From Paeniglutamicibacter sulfureus (lineage in GTDB: Bacteria; Actinomycetota; Actinomycetes; Actinomycetales; Micrococcaceae), in NCBI RefSeq assembly GCF_039535115.1, contig NZ_BAAAWO010000001.1, positions 1,550,001 through 1,614,000 of the forward strand: a stretch of 64,000 bases of DNA, read 5' to 3'. A program made the position numbers and the translations under genes. Of the stretch, positions 1 through 10,000 are shown piece after piece. The notes under the pieces were generated by a model. The model did not search any database. It saw nothing but the letters and a program-made list of their open reading frames with translations, and was not told the DNA's origin. Numbering within the stretch: position 1 is the stretch's first letter; every line of letters starts with the position of its first letter.

Positions 1-784
1 AGGCTTCCACAAGGCCGGCTGCAAGTGCCCGGAATTGCGGGTGCGCGGCCGTGGCGTTGAAGTCCCCCGCCATCACCAGCGGCATCCCGTTCTGTTCATG
101 CTTCCAGGCCCCGAGCTCTTGCAGGGTGCCTGCCCAGGACGACGGCGAGTAGGTCGGCGGCGCCGGATGGACACCGGCGACCCGGATGGGACCTGCCAGC
201 GGATGTTCGATGACGGCCACGGGAACGTCGAAGAGTGCACCGTCCGACTGCAGCGCCGCCGCTGCCTCTTCCTGCAGCGGGTGCCTGGAGAGGATCACGG
301 TGTCCACGCTTCCGCCCGTGACCACTTTTCCCGTCCGGTGCGTGTACTCCCATGTGGGAAACCCTGCTGCCAGCGCCGTGAGCATCGGTTCGCTGGACTC
401 GACAAGCACCAGCACATCCGGGGCCGAGCCGCGGATCACCTCGGCCAGCGAGGACGTGTCGGCGCGTCCGTGCTCGGCGTTCAGCGAAAGCACGCGCACC
501 TGCTCCCCCGGCGTGCACCTCGTCCCGGTCACCGACCCCACGACAGGCGCCATGACCGGTGCCAGCGAGGCGGCGGCAAGGACCAGCAACACCGCGGCCG
601 GAACGAAGGCGCGGCGCAACGCCAGGAAGAGGAAGACGAGCAGGGCGGCCAAGCACCACAGCGGCAGCAGTGCCTGCAACACCGCCAGGATCCTGAAAGG
701 ACCCAAGGAGAGGTGCGGCAGCGCGGCCAGGAACACTCCGGGAACCAGCACCGGAACCAGGCGCAGGGCCAGCGGTCTCCGCAT
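1..784 (-). CDS. Endonuclease/exonuclease/phosphatase family membrane protein (3' end outside window)
   Basis: The reading frame enters the window with 261 codons and continues past the left edge, so the C-terminus is missing. The N-terminus has three hydrophobic stretches (about residues 6-24, 27-52 and 54-72), suggesting a membrane anchor. An EEP-fold phosphoesterase domain follows: a VRVLSLNAEHGRAD strand with the conserved Asn, a DVLVLVE strand with the catalytic Glu, and MAGDFNAT with the Asp-Asn pair. EEP proteins are metal-dependent phosphodiesterases of nucleic acids, lipids or sugar phosphates; the substrate cannot be read here. The ATG at 784 is used. An in-frame GTG at 817, preceded by a G-rich stretch, would add 11 residues. 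The gene follows the S10-cluster terminator, so it is probably a separate transcript. Confidence 0.8.
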   Translation of the reverse strand, partial: MRRPLALRLVPVLVPGVFLAALPHLSLGPFRILAVLQALLPLWCLAALLVFLFLALRRAFVPAAVLLVLAAASLAPVMAPVVGSVTGTRCTPGEQVRVLSLNAEHGRADTSSLAEVIRGSAPDVLVLVESSEPMLTALAAGFPTWEYTHRTGKVVTGGSVDTVILSRHPLQEEAAAALQSDGALFDVPVAVIEHPLAGPIRVAGVHPAPPTYSPSSWAGTLQELGAWKHEQNGMPLVMAGDFNATAAHPQFRALAAGLVEA

Positions 785-904
785 CCTTGCCGGGTTTGCC
801 CTTCGAGTGCTTCCCACCGGTGCCCCGCCCCCGTTGCCTGTCCCGCGGAACCGGTTCGGTTCACGCCAAGGCACCCATGCTACCGGCGGTAGTTGTGGGG
901 AAAC

Positions 905-957
905 GCAAAACACCCCGGCACCGGCTGGATAGATCCAGCGGTACCGGGGTGTTTTGC
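905..957 (-). terminator. Strong terminator at the end of the S10 ribosomal protein cluster
   Basis: A nearly perfect inverted repeat has arms GCAAAACACCCCGG and CCGGGGTGTTTTGC, extended by an inner CTGGAT/ATCCAG pairing. It starts about 35 nt after the rpsQ stop. The flanking A and T runs make it usable in either direction. Confidence 0.85.
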
Positions 958-992
958 TTGGTTCACGTCAGAGTGAAAACCAGCGAAAGGGC

Positions 993-1280
993 TTACTTGG
1001 CCTTTTCGAGGATTTCCACGAGGCGCCAGCGCTTGTCGGCAGACAGCGGGCGGGTCTCGGCAATGAGAACGAGGTCGCCGATACCGGCGCTGTTCTCTTC
1101 GTCGTGAGCCTTGACGTTCTTGTTGCGACGCATGACCTTGCCGTAGAGGGCGTGCTTTACACGGTCCTCGACGTCAACGACGATGGTCTTCTGCATCTTG
1201 TCGGAAACCACGTACCCGCGGAGGGTCTTGCGGTCGTTGCGCTCTGAAGCTGCATCCACGACGTTCTCCTTCTCGCTCAT
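993..1280 (-). CDS. rpsQ: 30S ribosomal protein S17
   Basis: This 95-residue protein binds 16S rRNA early in 30S assembly. It is recognised by an OB-fold core containing [15 protein letters not shown] followed by [15 protein letters not shown] and [13 protein letters not shown]. The first 16 or so residues are an acidic and polar tail longer than in E. coli S17 but common in actinobacteria. Its ATG shares a base with the rpmC stop (TAATG), so translation is probably coupled. It is the last gene of the cluster before the terminator; rplN of the spc cluster does not follow. Confidence 0.97.
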   Translation of the reverse strand: MSEKENVVDAASERNDRKTLRGYVVSDKMQKTIVVDVEDRVKHALYGKVMRRNKNVKAHDEENSAGIGDLVLIAETRPLSADKRWRLVEILEKAK

Positions 1281-1591
1281 TACTTGGCTTCCTCAGTTGC
1301 TTCTTCGGTAGCTTCGGCCTTCTTGGAAGACTTCTTGGTCTTCTTGGCTTCTTCTACCGGGACAACAACATCTGCACGAATGCCCAGCTCGCGTTCGCGA
1401 AGTACCGTGTAGATACGTGCGATGTCGCGCTTGACAGACTTCAGGTTGCCGTGCGATTCGAGCTGACCGGTGGCCGACTGGAAACGGAGGTTGAACAACT
1501 CCTCCTTGGCCTTCTTGAGCTCCTCGACCAGACGGGCGTTATCAAAGCCGTCCAGTGCTTCGGTTGCTAGATCCTTGGATCCGATTGCCAT
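1280..1591 (-). CDS. rpmC: 50S ribosomal protein L29 with long charged C-terminal tail
   Basis: The L29 core ([18 protein letters not shown], then [19 protein letters not shown]) covers about residues 20-70. L29 sits near the peptide exit tunnel and helps dock trigger factor and SRP. The protein is 103 residues against 60-75 in most bacteria. The extra C-terminal 30 or so residues are a Lys/Glu/Ala tail ([19 protein letters not shown]). Such tails occur in actinobacterial L29; a function is not known to me. It lies 3 nt after rplP and overlaps rpsQ by one base. Confidence 0.96.
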   Translation of the reverse strand: MAIGSKDLATEALDGFDNARLVEELKKAKEELFNLRFQSATGQLESHGNLKSVKRDIARIYTVLRERELGIRADVVVPVEEAKKTKKSSKKAEATEEATEEAK

Positions 1592-1594
1592 TCC

Positions 1595-2011
1595 TTATTC
1601 ACCACCTTCGCGACGCACAATGCGTGCCTTCAACGGCAGCTTGTGGATTGCCAGGCGCAATGCCTCGCGTGCTACCTCATCACTGACGCCGGAGAGTTCG
1701 AAGAGAACCCGTCCCGGCTTTACGTTTGCGACCCACCATTCCGGCGAACCCTTACCGGAACCCATGCGGGTTTCGGCAGGCTTCTTGGTCAGCGGACGGT
1801 CCGGATAAATGTTGATCCAGACCTTACCGCCACGCTTGATGTGGCGGGTCATTGCGATACGAGCTGCCTCGATCTGGCGGTTGGTAACGTAGGCCGGTGT
1901 AAGGGCCTGGATACCGTACTCACCGAAGGCTACCGTGGTACCGCCCGAAGCTGCGCCACTCCGATTGGGGTGGTGCTGCTTGCGGTACTTTACTCGGCGT
2001 GGGATAAGCAT
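1595..2011 (-). CDS. rplP: 50S ribosomal protein L16
   Basis: This 138-residue protein matches the family length. It begins [19 protein letters not shown] and carries the conserved [20 protein letters not shown] and [17 protein letters not shown] segments. L16 organises the A-site tRNA region of 23S rRNA and is needed late in 50S assembly. The start codon directly abuts the rpsC stop (TAA-ATG), implying translational coupling. Confidence 0.98.
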   Translation of the reverse strand: MLIPRRVKYRKQHHPNRSGAASGGTTVAFGEYGIQALTPAYVTNRQIEAARIAMTRHIKRGGKVWINIYPDRPLTKKPAETRMGSGKGSPEWWVANVKPGRVLFELSGVSDEVAREALRLAIHKLPLKARIVRREGGE

Positions 2012-2842
2012 TTAAGCCTGTCCTCCTTCTGCAACTGCTGCTGCAGGAGCCTCAACAGCCGGAGCTGCTTCTGCACCTGGAGCGGCGTTGCGCTCGGGGC
2101 GACGACGACGCTCGCCACCTTCGGGACGTCCACCCGGACGTCCACCCGGACGATCGCCGCGGCCGCGGGCCGGAGCTGCAGCAGCCTGGGCTGCCAGTTC
2201 CTTCGACGTTACGTCGCCCTTGTAGATCCAGACCTTCACGCCAATGCGGCCGAAGGTGGTCTTGGCTTCGAACTTGCCGTAGTCGATGTTCGCACGCAGG
2301 GTGTGCAGCGGCACACGGCCTTCGCGGTAGAACTCCTTGCGGGACATTTCTGCACCGCCAAGACGACCGGAGCACTGCACGCGGATGCCCTTGGCACCTG
2401 CGCGCATTGCCGACTGCATGGCCTTCTTCATCGCGCGGCGGAAAGCCACACGCGAAGCAAGCTGCTCGGCAATGCCCTGGGCAACAAGCTGGGCTTCGAT
2501 CTCGGGGTTCTTGACCTCGAGGATGTTCAGCTGAACCTGCTTTGCGGTGAGCTTTTCGAGCTCGCCGCGGATGCGATCGGCTTCGGCGCCGCGGCGACCG
2601 ATAACGATGCCCGGACGTGCGGTGTGGATATCCACACGAACACGGTCACGAGTACGCTCGATCTCCACGCGGGCGATGCCGGCGCGCTCCATGCCAACGG
2701 TCATCAGTTCGCGGATACGGATGTCTTCTTTTACGAAGTCCTTGTAACGCTGTCCGACCTTGGTGCTGTCGGCGAACCAGTGCGAAACATGGTCGGTAGT
2801 GATACCGAGTCGGAACCCATGCGGGTTAACCTTCTGTCCCAT
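2012..2842 (-). CDS. rpsC: 30S ribosomal protein S3 with Gly/Arg/Ala-rich C-terminal extension
   Basis: The N-terminus [15 protein letters not shown], the KH domain with [19 protein letters not shown] and the S3 C-domain ([20 protein letters not shown]) identify S3, which lines the mRNA entry channel and has helicase activity. At 276 residues it is longer than E. coli S3 (233). The last 65 or so residues form a low-complexity tail, first [24 protein letters not shown] and then Ala/Glu/Pro-rich. Similar tails are usual in high-GC actinobacteria. The gene abuts rplV and rplP with no spacer. Confidence 0.98.
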   Translation of the reverse strand: MGQKVNPHGFRLGITTDHVSHWFADSTKVGQRYKDFVKEDIRIRELMTVGMERAGIARVEIERTRDRVRVDIHTARPGIVIGRRGAEADRIRGELEKLTAKQVQLNILEVKNPEIEAQLVAQGIAEQLASRVAFRRAMKKAMQSAMRAGAKGIRVQCSGRLGGAEMSRKEFYREGRVPLHTLRANIDYGKFEAKTTFGRIGVKVWIYKGDVTSKELAAQAAAAPARGRGDRPGGRPGGRPEGGERRRRPERNAAPGAEAAPAVEAPAAAVAEGGQA

Positions 2843-3208
2843 TTACTCTTCCCCACCCTTCTTAGGGGTTGCGACGACCACAGTGATGTGGCTCGTGCGC
2901 TTCTTGATCTGGTATGCCCGACCCTGAGCACGCGGCTGGAACCGCTTCATGGTCGGACCCTCGTCAACAAACGCTTCGCTGATGAACAGCTCGTCTTCGT
3001 TGAACGCGACACCCTCGCGGTCTGCGGCGGCACGGGCGTTAGCCACTGCCGATGCTACAACCTTGAACACTGGCTCTGAAGCTGCCTGCGGGGCAAACTT
3101 CAGGATCGCCAGTGCTTCGTTCGTCTGCTTGCCACGAACAAGGTTGACGACGCGCCGGGCCTTCATAGGCGTCACGCGGATATGGCGCGCAATTGCCTTG
3201 GCTTCCAT
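2843..3208 (-). CDS. rplV: 50S ribosomal protein L22
   Basis: L22 has a long beta-hairpin lining the peptide exit tunnel; the tip segment here is [20 protein letters not shown]. The protein begins [20 protein letters not shown]. The start is placed at 3208 because AGAAGGA lies 5 nt upstream and 121 residues fit the family; the frame is open a further 13 codons to 3247 without a comparable ribosome binding site. It is followed immediately by rpsC. Confidence 0.97.
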   Translation of the reverse strand: MEAKAIARHIRVTPMKARRVVNLVRGKQTNEALAILKFAPQAASEPVFKVVASAVANARAAADREGVAFNEDELFISEAFVDEGPTMKRFQPRAQGRAYQIKKRTSHITVVVATPKKGGEE

Positions 3209-3265
3209 TGCTTTCCTTCTCTCGTCTCTCGAAGAAGTGCTAAGCACTCGCTAAACCCTTGCGGG

Positions 3266-3547
3266 TTAGCGGCGCTTGCCCTTCTTGTCGTCCTTCACGT
3301 GGCTGCGGAACGTCCGGGTCGGGCTGAACTCGCCGAGCTTGTGCCCGACCATCGACTCGGTGACAAACACGGGGATGTGCTTACGTCCGTCATGTACGGC
3401 GATCGTGTGCCCGAGCATGTCGGGGATGATCATCGAACGGCGGGACCACGTCTTAATGACGTTCTTGGTGCCCTTTTCGTTCTCAGCAGCTACCTTGACA
3501 AACAGGTGCTGATCGACGAAGGGGCCTTTCTTCAGGCTGCGTGGCAT
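3266..3547 (-). CDS. rpsS: 30S ribosomal protein S19
   Basis: This 93-residue protein starts [15 protein letters not shown] and has the conserved [20 protein letters not shown] and [16 protein letters not shown] blocks. S19 binds the 30S head and contacts S13 near the A-site tRNA and bridge B1a. It lies 12 nt after rplB and about 57 nt before the rplV start in the cluster order. Confidence 0.98.
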   Translation of the reverse strand: MPRSLKKGPFVDQHLFVKVAAENEKGTKNVIKTWSRRSMIIPDMLGHTIAVHDGRKHIPVFVTESMVGHKLGEFSPTRTFRSHVKDDKKGKRR

Positions 3548-3559
3548 GTTTCCAGGCTC

Positions 3560-4399
<840 letters not shown>

Positions 4400-4429
4400 A
4401 GTTTAATTCCTCGTTAAAGTGGTCTCCGC

Positions 4430-4732
4430 TTAGGAAAGCGGACCGCCGAAGATGTCAATCGAGCCTTCCTTCAGGGAGACGATCGCACGCTTGGTAGCCT
4501 TGCGCGTCCCCCATCCGAACTTGGTGCGCTTGCGCTTGCCGGCACGATTGAGGGTGTTTACGGAGTCAACCTTGACCGAGAAGATGGCTTCCACGGCGTT
4601 CTTGATTTCCGACTTGTTCGAACGCGGGTCAACCAGGAAGGTGTACTTGCCTTCGTCGATCAGACCGTAGCTCTTTTCCGAAACGACGGGTGCGATGACC
4701 ACATCGTGCGGAGCCTTAGAGAAGGTGCTCAT
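4430..4732 (-). CDS. rplW: 50S ribosomal protein L23
   Basis: This 100-residue protein has the L23 pattern: [35 protein letters not shown] and [17 protein letters not shown]23 is the docking site for trigger factor and SRP at the exit tunnel. Its ATG overlaps the rplD stop by 4 nt (ATGA), so the pair is translationally coupled. Confidence 0.98.
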   Translation of the reverse strand: MSTFSKAPHDVVIAPVVSEKSYGLIDEGKYTFLVDPRSNKSEIKNAVEAIFSVKVDSVNTLNRAGKRKRTKFGWGTRKATKRAIVSLKEGSIDIFGGPLS

Positions 4733-5331
4733 TTGGCTTCCTCCTTCTGGACCAGGGCATCAAAAGCGGCCTTGGTGAAGACAACGTCGTCGGAAACCAG
4801 CACATCGTAAGTGTTGAGCTGGTCTACGTACAGGACGTGGACCTCGGGGAGGTTACGGACCGAAAGGGCCGCAACATCGTTGGCGCGCTCGATGACTACG
4901 AGCAGGTTCTTGCGCTCGGACAGAGCGCGCAGGGTGGCCAGTGCGGCCTTGGTGTTCGGCGTGGTGCCTTCAACCAGGGCTTCAATGACGTGAATGCGGT
5001 TGTTGCGAGCGCGGTCAGACAGGGCGCCGCGCAGTGCAGCAGCCTTCATCTTCTTGGGGGTGCGCTGGCTGTAGTCGCGAGGAGTCGGACCGTGGACAAC
5101 GCCACCGCCGGTCATGTGAGGAGCACGGATTGAACCCTGACGGGCGCGGCCGGTGCCCTTCTGCTTGAACGGCTTGCGACCGGCACCGGAAACCTCGGCG
5201 CGGTTCTTGGTCTTGTGCGTACCCTGGCGAGCAGCTGCCAGCTGGGCCACGACGACCTGGTGCAGCAGCGGAACGTTGGTCTGAACGTCGAAGATCTCCG
5301 AAGGGAACTCGACGGTGAGTGCGTTAGACAT
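4729..5331 (-). CDS. rplD: 50S ribosomal protein L4
   Basis: The 200-residue protein has the L4 core: [19 protein letters not shown], then the extended loop [15 protein letters not shown] that reaches the exit tunnel constriction, and [16 protein letters not shown]. In E. coli L4 also represses its own S10 operon through the leader. Whether that happens here is unknown, although a structured leader precedes rpsJ. It lies 4 nt after rplC and overlaps rplW. Confidence 0.98.
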   Translation of the reverse strand: MSNALTVEFPSEIFDVQTNVPLLHQVVVAQLAAARQGTHKTKNRAEVSGAGRKPFKQKGTGRARQGSIRAPHMTGGGVVHGPTPRDYSQRTPKKMKAAALRGALSDRARNNRIHVIEALVEGTTPNTKAALATLRALSERKNLLVVIERANDVAALSVRNLPEVHVLYVDQLNTYDVLVSDDVVFTKAAFDALVQKEEAK

Positions 5332-5335
5332 TTAG

Positions 5336-5986
5336 TTATGCTCCCTTCACAGCGGTGCGCACGAGAACGACGCGGCCGCGGGCGCCGGGAACGGCACCCT
5401 TGATCAGCAGGAGGTTCTTCTCGGCATCCACTGCGTGAACGGTGAGGTTCTGCGTGGTGACGCGCTCGGCGCCCATGCGACCGGCCATCTTCTGGCCCTG
5501 GAACACACGGCCCGGGGTCGATGCGCCGCCGATGGAGCCCGGCTTACGGTGGTTCTTGTGAGCACCGTGCGATGCCGGAGCACCGTGGAAGCCGTGGCGC
5601 TTCATAACGCCGGCGAAGCCCTTACCCTTGGAAGTTCCAACGACGTCGACCTTCTGGCCGGCGGCGAAGATTTCGACGGTGAGTTCCTGGCCTGCGGCGT
5701 AGGAATCGGCGTCGGCAGTGCGCAGCTCAACGACGTGGCGGCGCGGGGTGACCCCGGCTGCTTCGAAGTGGCCGGCCAGCGGCTTGGTGACCTTGCGCGG
5801 GTCGATCTGGCCGTAGCCGATCTGAACCGCTACATAGCCATCACGCTCGGCGTTGCGCAGCTGAGTGACGACATTGCTGTCGGCCTGTACGACGGTTACC
5901 GGGATGAGGTTGTTGTTCTCGTCCCAAACCTGGGTCATGCCGAGCTTCGTGCCCAACAGTCCCTTGACATTACGGGTTGCGGTCAT
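5336..5986 (-). CDS. rplC: 50S ribosomal protein L3
   Basis: L3 is an early 23S rRNA binder whose extension reaches the peptidyl transferase centre. Conserved parts are [17 protein letters not shown], the [17 protein letters not shown] loop containing the Gln/Trp-adjacent extension, and [23 protein letters not shown]. The start at 5986 ([12 protein letters not shown]) gives 216 residues, close to the family size. The frame is open 20 codons further upstream into the rpsJ-rplC spacer, but that stretch is not L3-like. Confidence 0.97.
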   Translation of the reverse strand: MTATRNVKGLLGTKLGMTQVWDENNNLIPVTVVQADSNVVTQLRNAERDGYVAVQIGYGQIDPRKVTKPLAGHFEAAGVTPRRHVVELRTADADSYAAGQELTVEIFAAGQKVDVVGTSKGKGFAGVMKRHGFHGAPASHGAHKNHRKPGSIGGASTPGRVFQGQKMAGRMGAERVTTQNLTVHAVDAEKNLLLIKGAVPGARGRVVLVRTAVKGA

Positions 5987-6005
5987 AGTTTTCTCGCCAC
6001 CTCCC

Positions 6006-6314
6006 CTAGAGCTTGATTTCGATGTTGACATCCGCCGGCAGGTCAAGACGCATCAGCGAATCTACGGCCTTCGGGGTCGGATCGATGATGTCGATCAGAC
6101 GCTTGTGCGTGCGCATTTCAAAGTGCTCACGGCTGTCTTTGTACTTGTGGGGCGAACGGATAACGCAGTACACGTTCTTTTCCGTTGGCAGCGGCACGGG
6201 GCCGACTACGGTCGCGCCAGCGCGCGTCACCGTCTCAACGATCTTCCGGGCAGAAACGTCAATGACCTCGTGGTCATACGACTTCAGCCGGATGCGGATT
6301 TTTTGTCCCGCCAT
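6006..6314 (-). CDS. rpsJ: 30S ribosomal protein S10 (NusE)
   Basis: S10 is part of the 30S head and, as NusE, of antitermination complexes with NusB and NusG. The 102-residue product starts [19 protein letters not shown] and holds the conserved [20 protein letters not shown] and [12 protein letters not shown] blocks. The start at 6314 gives the normal family length; an in-frame upstream start at 6341 adds nine residues foreign to S10. It is the first gene of the cluster and is preceded by a leader of more than 150 nt. Confidence 0.97.
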
Positions 6315-6357
6315 GGCGTGATGCCTCTTTCTAATTAGCACTCTCTGTACAGTTACT

Positions 6358-6388
6358 GTGCCCTACGGGTCCAATAGTGGACCGGCAC
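6358..6388 (-). promoter_or_regulatory. Hairpin in the S10 leader RNA
   Basis: The repeat GTGCC-GGTCCA, loop CTAT, TGGACC, CGTA, GGGCAC forms a bulged stem about 45 nt upstream of the rpsJ start. It is not followed by a T run, so it is more likely a leader structure than a terminator. A regulatory role, such as autogenous control, is inference. Confidence 0.4.
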
Positions 6389-6407
6389 GCCTCGCATCGA
6401 ACTGAAT

Positions 6408-6421
6408 CCGGATAAATCCGG
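6408..6421. repeat. 14-bp palindrome in the S10 leader region
   Basis: CCGGAT-AA-ATCCGG is a perfect palindrome located about 65 nt downstream of the proposed S10 promoter -10 box. It could be a small operator or part of the leader fold; nothing decides between these. Confidence 0.35.
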
Positions 6422-6484
6422 GTTCCTCAATCCGCCGAAGCCCGACCCCCGCGCTCGGGCGTGTCGCGTTTGAAAGCGATACGA

Positions 6485-6514
6485 ATCCGATGGATACGCA
6501 GGGGACATTGTCAA
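6485..6514 (-). promoter_or_regulatory. Candidate promoter of the S10 cluster
   Basis: On the minus strand TTGACA (6509-6514) matches the -35 consensus exactly. TCGGAT (6485-6490) follows after 18 bp as a weak -10 (three matches). This predicts a leader of about 165 nt before rpsJ. The rest of the stretch from 6315 to 6867 has no coding feature I can support. Confidence 0.4.
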
Positions 6515-6549
6515 TGTTTCCAAAAAATTCGGTTGTATTGCTCCCCAGC

Positions 6550-6567
6550 CCCGGGCATTATCCCGGG
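6550..6567. repeat. CCCGGG-cattat-CCCGGG inverted repeat
   Basis: Two copies of the palindrome CCCGGG are separated by 6 nt, upstream of the proposed S10 promoter. It can form a small hairpin on either strand. No function can be assigned from sequence. Confidence 0.3.
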
Positions 6568-6855
6568 TGAGACACAATCTCGGTTGAAACCCCTGTGCCC
6601 CGGTGTCGGTTTCCCGACCAGCAGACACGAAGCATGGAAATGCTCACGAACAACTTGTCTAGTGTGTCAGGTTTCCGCCCCAAACACCAACTCTTCCTTC
6701 TGCCTACCGGCCGTTGCCGGGAGTGCGGAAGGACGTGCAGGTTCCGATAGCTGGCGCGGCGGAACGAAAATTGCCGGAATTCCGGCGCGCACTTCGCGCA
6801 CGGGCATCCGGGACCCGGCAACGGCGCGTGGGCAAGCTCACGAAGTCCCCGGTCC

Positions 6856-6881
6856 GCGACGACCAGGCTACTGGTCGTCGC
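6856..6881 (-). terminator. Hairpin spanning the stop codon of the 42-residue microprotein gene
   Basis: GCGACGACCAG and CTGGTCGTCGC form a perfect 11-bp stem with a 4-nt loop that contains the TAG stop. There is no T run, as in many actinobacterial intrinsic or Rho-assisted terminators. Confidence 0.5.
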
Positions 6882-6996
6882 GATGGGCGCGCCGGATGTC
6901 CTTCACACGATCGATCTCCCGGGAGAACTGCTTGCGCAGTCGAATGACGACCACGATGACTACGACGACGATGAGCATGACGAGCAAGAACTTCAT
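6868..6996 (-). CDS. 42-residue single-span membrane microprotein
   Basis: The frame encodes 42 residues: an N-terminal membrane segment (about residues 3-18, starting MKFLLVMLIVVVVIVVVI) followed by a basic and amphipathic tail (RLRKQFSREIDRVKDIRRAH). The predicted topology is N-out with the positive tail in the cytoplasm. A TAGGCT box lies 6 nt before the ATG, so the transcript may be leaderless. A perfect hairpin overlaps the stop. I know no family for it. Because the frame is short, coding status rests on hydrophobicity pattern, promoter spacing and terminator together. Confidence 0.6.
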   Translation of the reverse strand: MKFLLVMLIVVVVIVVVIRLRKQFSREIDRVKDIRRAHRDDQ

Positions 6997-7002
6997 GCTG
7001 CC

Positions 7003-7008
7003 AGCCTA
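7003..7008 (-). promoter_or_regulatory. -10 box for leaderless transcription of the 42-residue microprotein gene
   Basis: TAGGCT on the minus strand ends 6 nt before the ATG at 6996. That spacing places the transcription start at or next to the start codon. Confidence 0.45.
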
Positions 7009-7044
7009 ACCGCCGACCGCGCGCCGGTCACCACCGGCCGGCCC

Positions 7045-10000
7045 TCAACCTGGTTCATCGGTGGTGTCCTGGTTGCTCTGCTTCATCCACGGCATGCCGC
7101 TACCCGGTTGCGGGGCAAGCCGGCCCTGACCCTGGCGGTTCACCTGCCGCTGTTGATCGGCTGCCGGGGTACCGGGTTCCGGGGATTGGGTCGGCGCCGG
7201 GGCCACCCTCCCCGGCTCCGTCCACCACCCCGCGACGCCCGATGGCGCTGTGGGGTCCTGCGGGTACTCCCCCATGGTTCCGGCGGGACCTGCCGGCGGC
7301 TGCCCCGGTGCCGGGGCTTGCGGGGATTGCGAGCCCCGGTTCATCTTGCCCAGCTTCCACAGGGCCAGTGCAATCAGGCCCGCGGCAACCAGCAACAGCA
7401 ACAGGAACGTGAATCCGCGCAGGAACCAGAGCACCGCCACGGCCACCCCGACGGCTCCCCACACCGTGAAGATCTTGCGGTTGGAGAGCAAGCCGCTCAC
7501 CAGCAGGATGGTGAAGCCCAGCAAGACCAACAACTGCTGGCCCAAATTGGAGGAAAGGATCGTCCCCAGCCCCGCGACCGACAGCAGGGCGGCCGAGGCG
7601 CCCAGCACCACCGTCGCTTCCCTCTCCCGCTTGCGCGAGAACTCGTAGACGGCCAGCAGTCCCAGCGTGATGACCCAATAGAAGGTGGCGGCAAAGGCGC
7701 TCGTCCCGTCGACCGCCACCCACCAACAACGGTGGATGACCGCGGCGGCCACCAGGGCCGCCACCTCGAATCCGGTTTCCCGCCGGCGCGCCGGCACCTC
7801 GAGTGCCGCCGCGGCGAAGACCGCCACCAGCAGCATCGCTCCCCCGGCGTAGACGTACCGGTCCAGATTGTCGGCCAGCCCCAGCAGCCCGCCACTTCCC
7901 AGTGCCGCCAACCCAGCGGTCAACAGCACCCGTGCGTGGGCCGGACCCCAGCCGGCACCCCGCCTGGCCACCGCCGAGAATTCCACCGGTTCGCCGCCAA
8001 AGCGGCCGCCGAAAAGTGCCATGACCAGCAGGACGACGAAGGTCGCGCCCAGCCCGATCATGGTGTCCAGCGGTTCGCTCCCCGGCGCTCCGGCCAGGGC
8101 GTGCATGAATTCGACCCCGCGCAACGAGGCAAGAAGCACCAGTGCGGCGGTGCCGAGCAACAGCAACGGAACTCCCCAGGTTGCGGCGAAGACCGTCGCG
8201 CCGGCCGCCCCGAGAAGGCCCGCGACGACCTGCCACCCCGGTTCGGTGCGATCCTGCAGGCCGGCCAATGCCACCCAGTACATCAGCGCCACCCCTGCCC
8301 TCACCCAGCGGTATTCGGCTCCTCCCAGTGCGCGCAGCTCGCCCGCCAGGATGCCGACAACCAGGAGGACCAGCACGGTGCTGGCGGTGTTTTCGCCCCA
8401 CAACGCGCTCGGCAACCAACCGCCGTTTCGCAGGTCAGCTCCCCGCGCAGGTGTCAGGACCAGGCCGAGGAATCCGAGCGCTGCCGGGAGGAACGCATAG
8501 CGAAACCCCGGAACCTTGCCCGCCTGGGTCTTCACCAGCACACCGGCGAAGACCGCCAGGCACAGGCATTGGACCAACAGGCTGGCCTGGTCGAGCCCGC
8601 GGGTGGCTCCGGCCAGGTAGATCGCAGGGATCGCCAGCAGCAGCACGAGTGCCGCCACGCCCAACAGCGAGCGCGGATCCCCCGGCTTCACGGCCTGGGA
8701 GCTGCGGGACAGAAGTGCGCGCACCGCTTGTCCCAGGGCAATCGTGAACGCGAGCAGCGCGTACTGCCCGTGCCCGTCCATGGTGAAGCGGTCCGCCACA
8801 TGCCATGCCGCGCCGGAGAAGAGCACCTGTGCCAGGACGGAGTAGCCCACGCGGGTTCGCACCGAGGCACCGGCGACGATGCGGATCCCCACGTACGCCA
8901 GTCCGAAAACCGCCACCAACTCCACCAGCCACGACGGGTTCAGGTCCGCGCCGATCCCCAGGCCGGTGCCCAGGGCGATCAGTCCGCCCAGGTGCATCAG
9001 TGCGGCAGGAACCCCGGCGGCGGGTGGACCGGCCGAACCTGCTGCCGGCTTCCCGCCGGCGATGGTTTCCGGGGCCGGGGATGCTGCGCGGCGGTGGCCC
9101 AGAACCAGGGTGGCGCCCACGAGGCCCACGGCGAGCAGCAGCCACATCAGGATCAGCACCCATGGGCTGCCCAGCCAGAACCGGGTGCTCCAGCCGACAA
9201 CGGCCGCGTCCAGGTCCGCCGGGCCGCCCACACCCGTGTTCACCTCCAGCAACCAGAGGGTGGCCGAAGCGCAGGCCACGGATCCGGCGAACACCATCGA
9301 CTCCCCCAGAGCATGGATCCGCGCGGTTCCCTCGGCCCGGGCGACCGCGACGGCTGGTGTTCCCTTGTGCAGGGCGGCGACGGCCCAGCCTGCCTGGACC
9401 AGCACCGCAAGGATGACACCGACCATGCTGGCCACCTCAATGGCCCCGGCCAGGGCCACCGGGTCGCCGGATCCGGAACCAGATCCTGCATTGCCGGCGC
9501 TTCCCGGCCCCGGCACCCATCCCGCAGCGGCAAAGCCAAAGAGCGCAGCGGCGGCCACGATGGACGCGGCCCTGGCCGCCCACCGCAACAAGAGACGTTG
9601 GCTGCCGCTCGCGCGGCGTGCCAGCATCCAGGTGCCCAGCACGGCAACGGCGATCACGATGCCCTGGCGTCCCAGGTTCCCGCCCGTTGGTTCGGCGAAC
9701 GAGAAGACCGCCGCACCCAGGGGAATCCAGCGGTAGTGCCCGCCCGGTTTCGCCCCGGCCACCAGGCCGGCGAGCACCAGCAGGGCCAGCGCCCAGTTCA
9801 GATCCAGACCCGGCCCGACGCCGGGGCCGGCGGTTTCGCGCAGCAATCCCTCGGCCCCCAACACCGTGCACATGGCCGCGGCGGCAACCAGCACCCAGGT
9901 TTCGACGGTGACGTGGCGGGGGTGCACCCGCGCCTTGCGCGAGTAGATCCGGGCACGGTGCGCCAGCAGCACGAACTGCACCAGCAGCACCGCGGCCATG

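Noticed and set aside
1643..3079. Plus-strand open frame of 478 codons across rplP, rpsC and rplV
   Set aside because: Shadow of three ribosomal protein genes.
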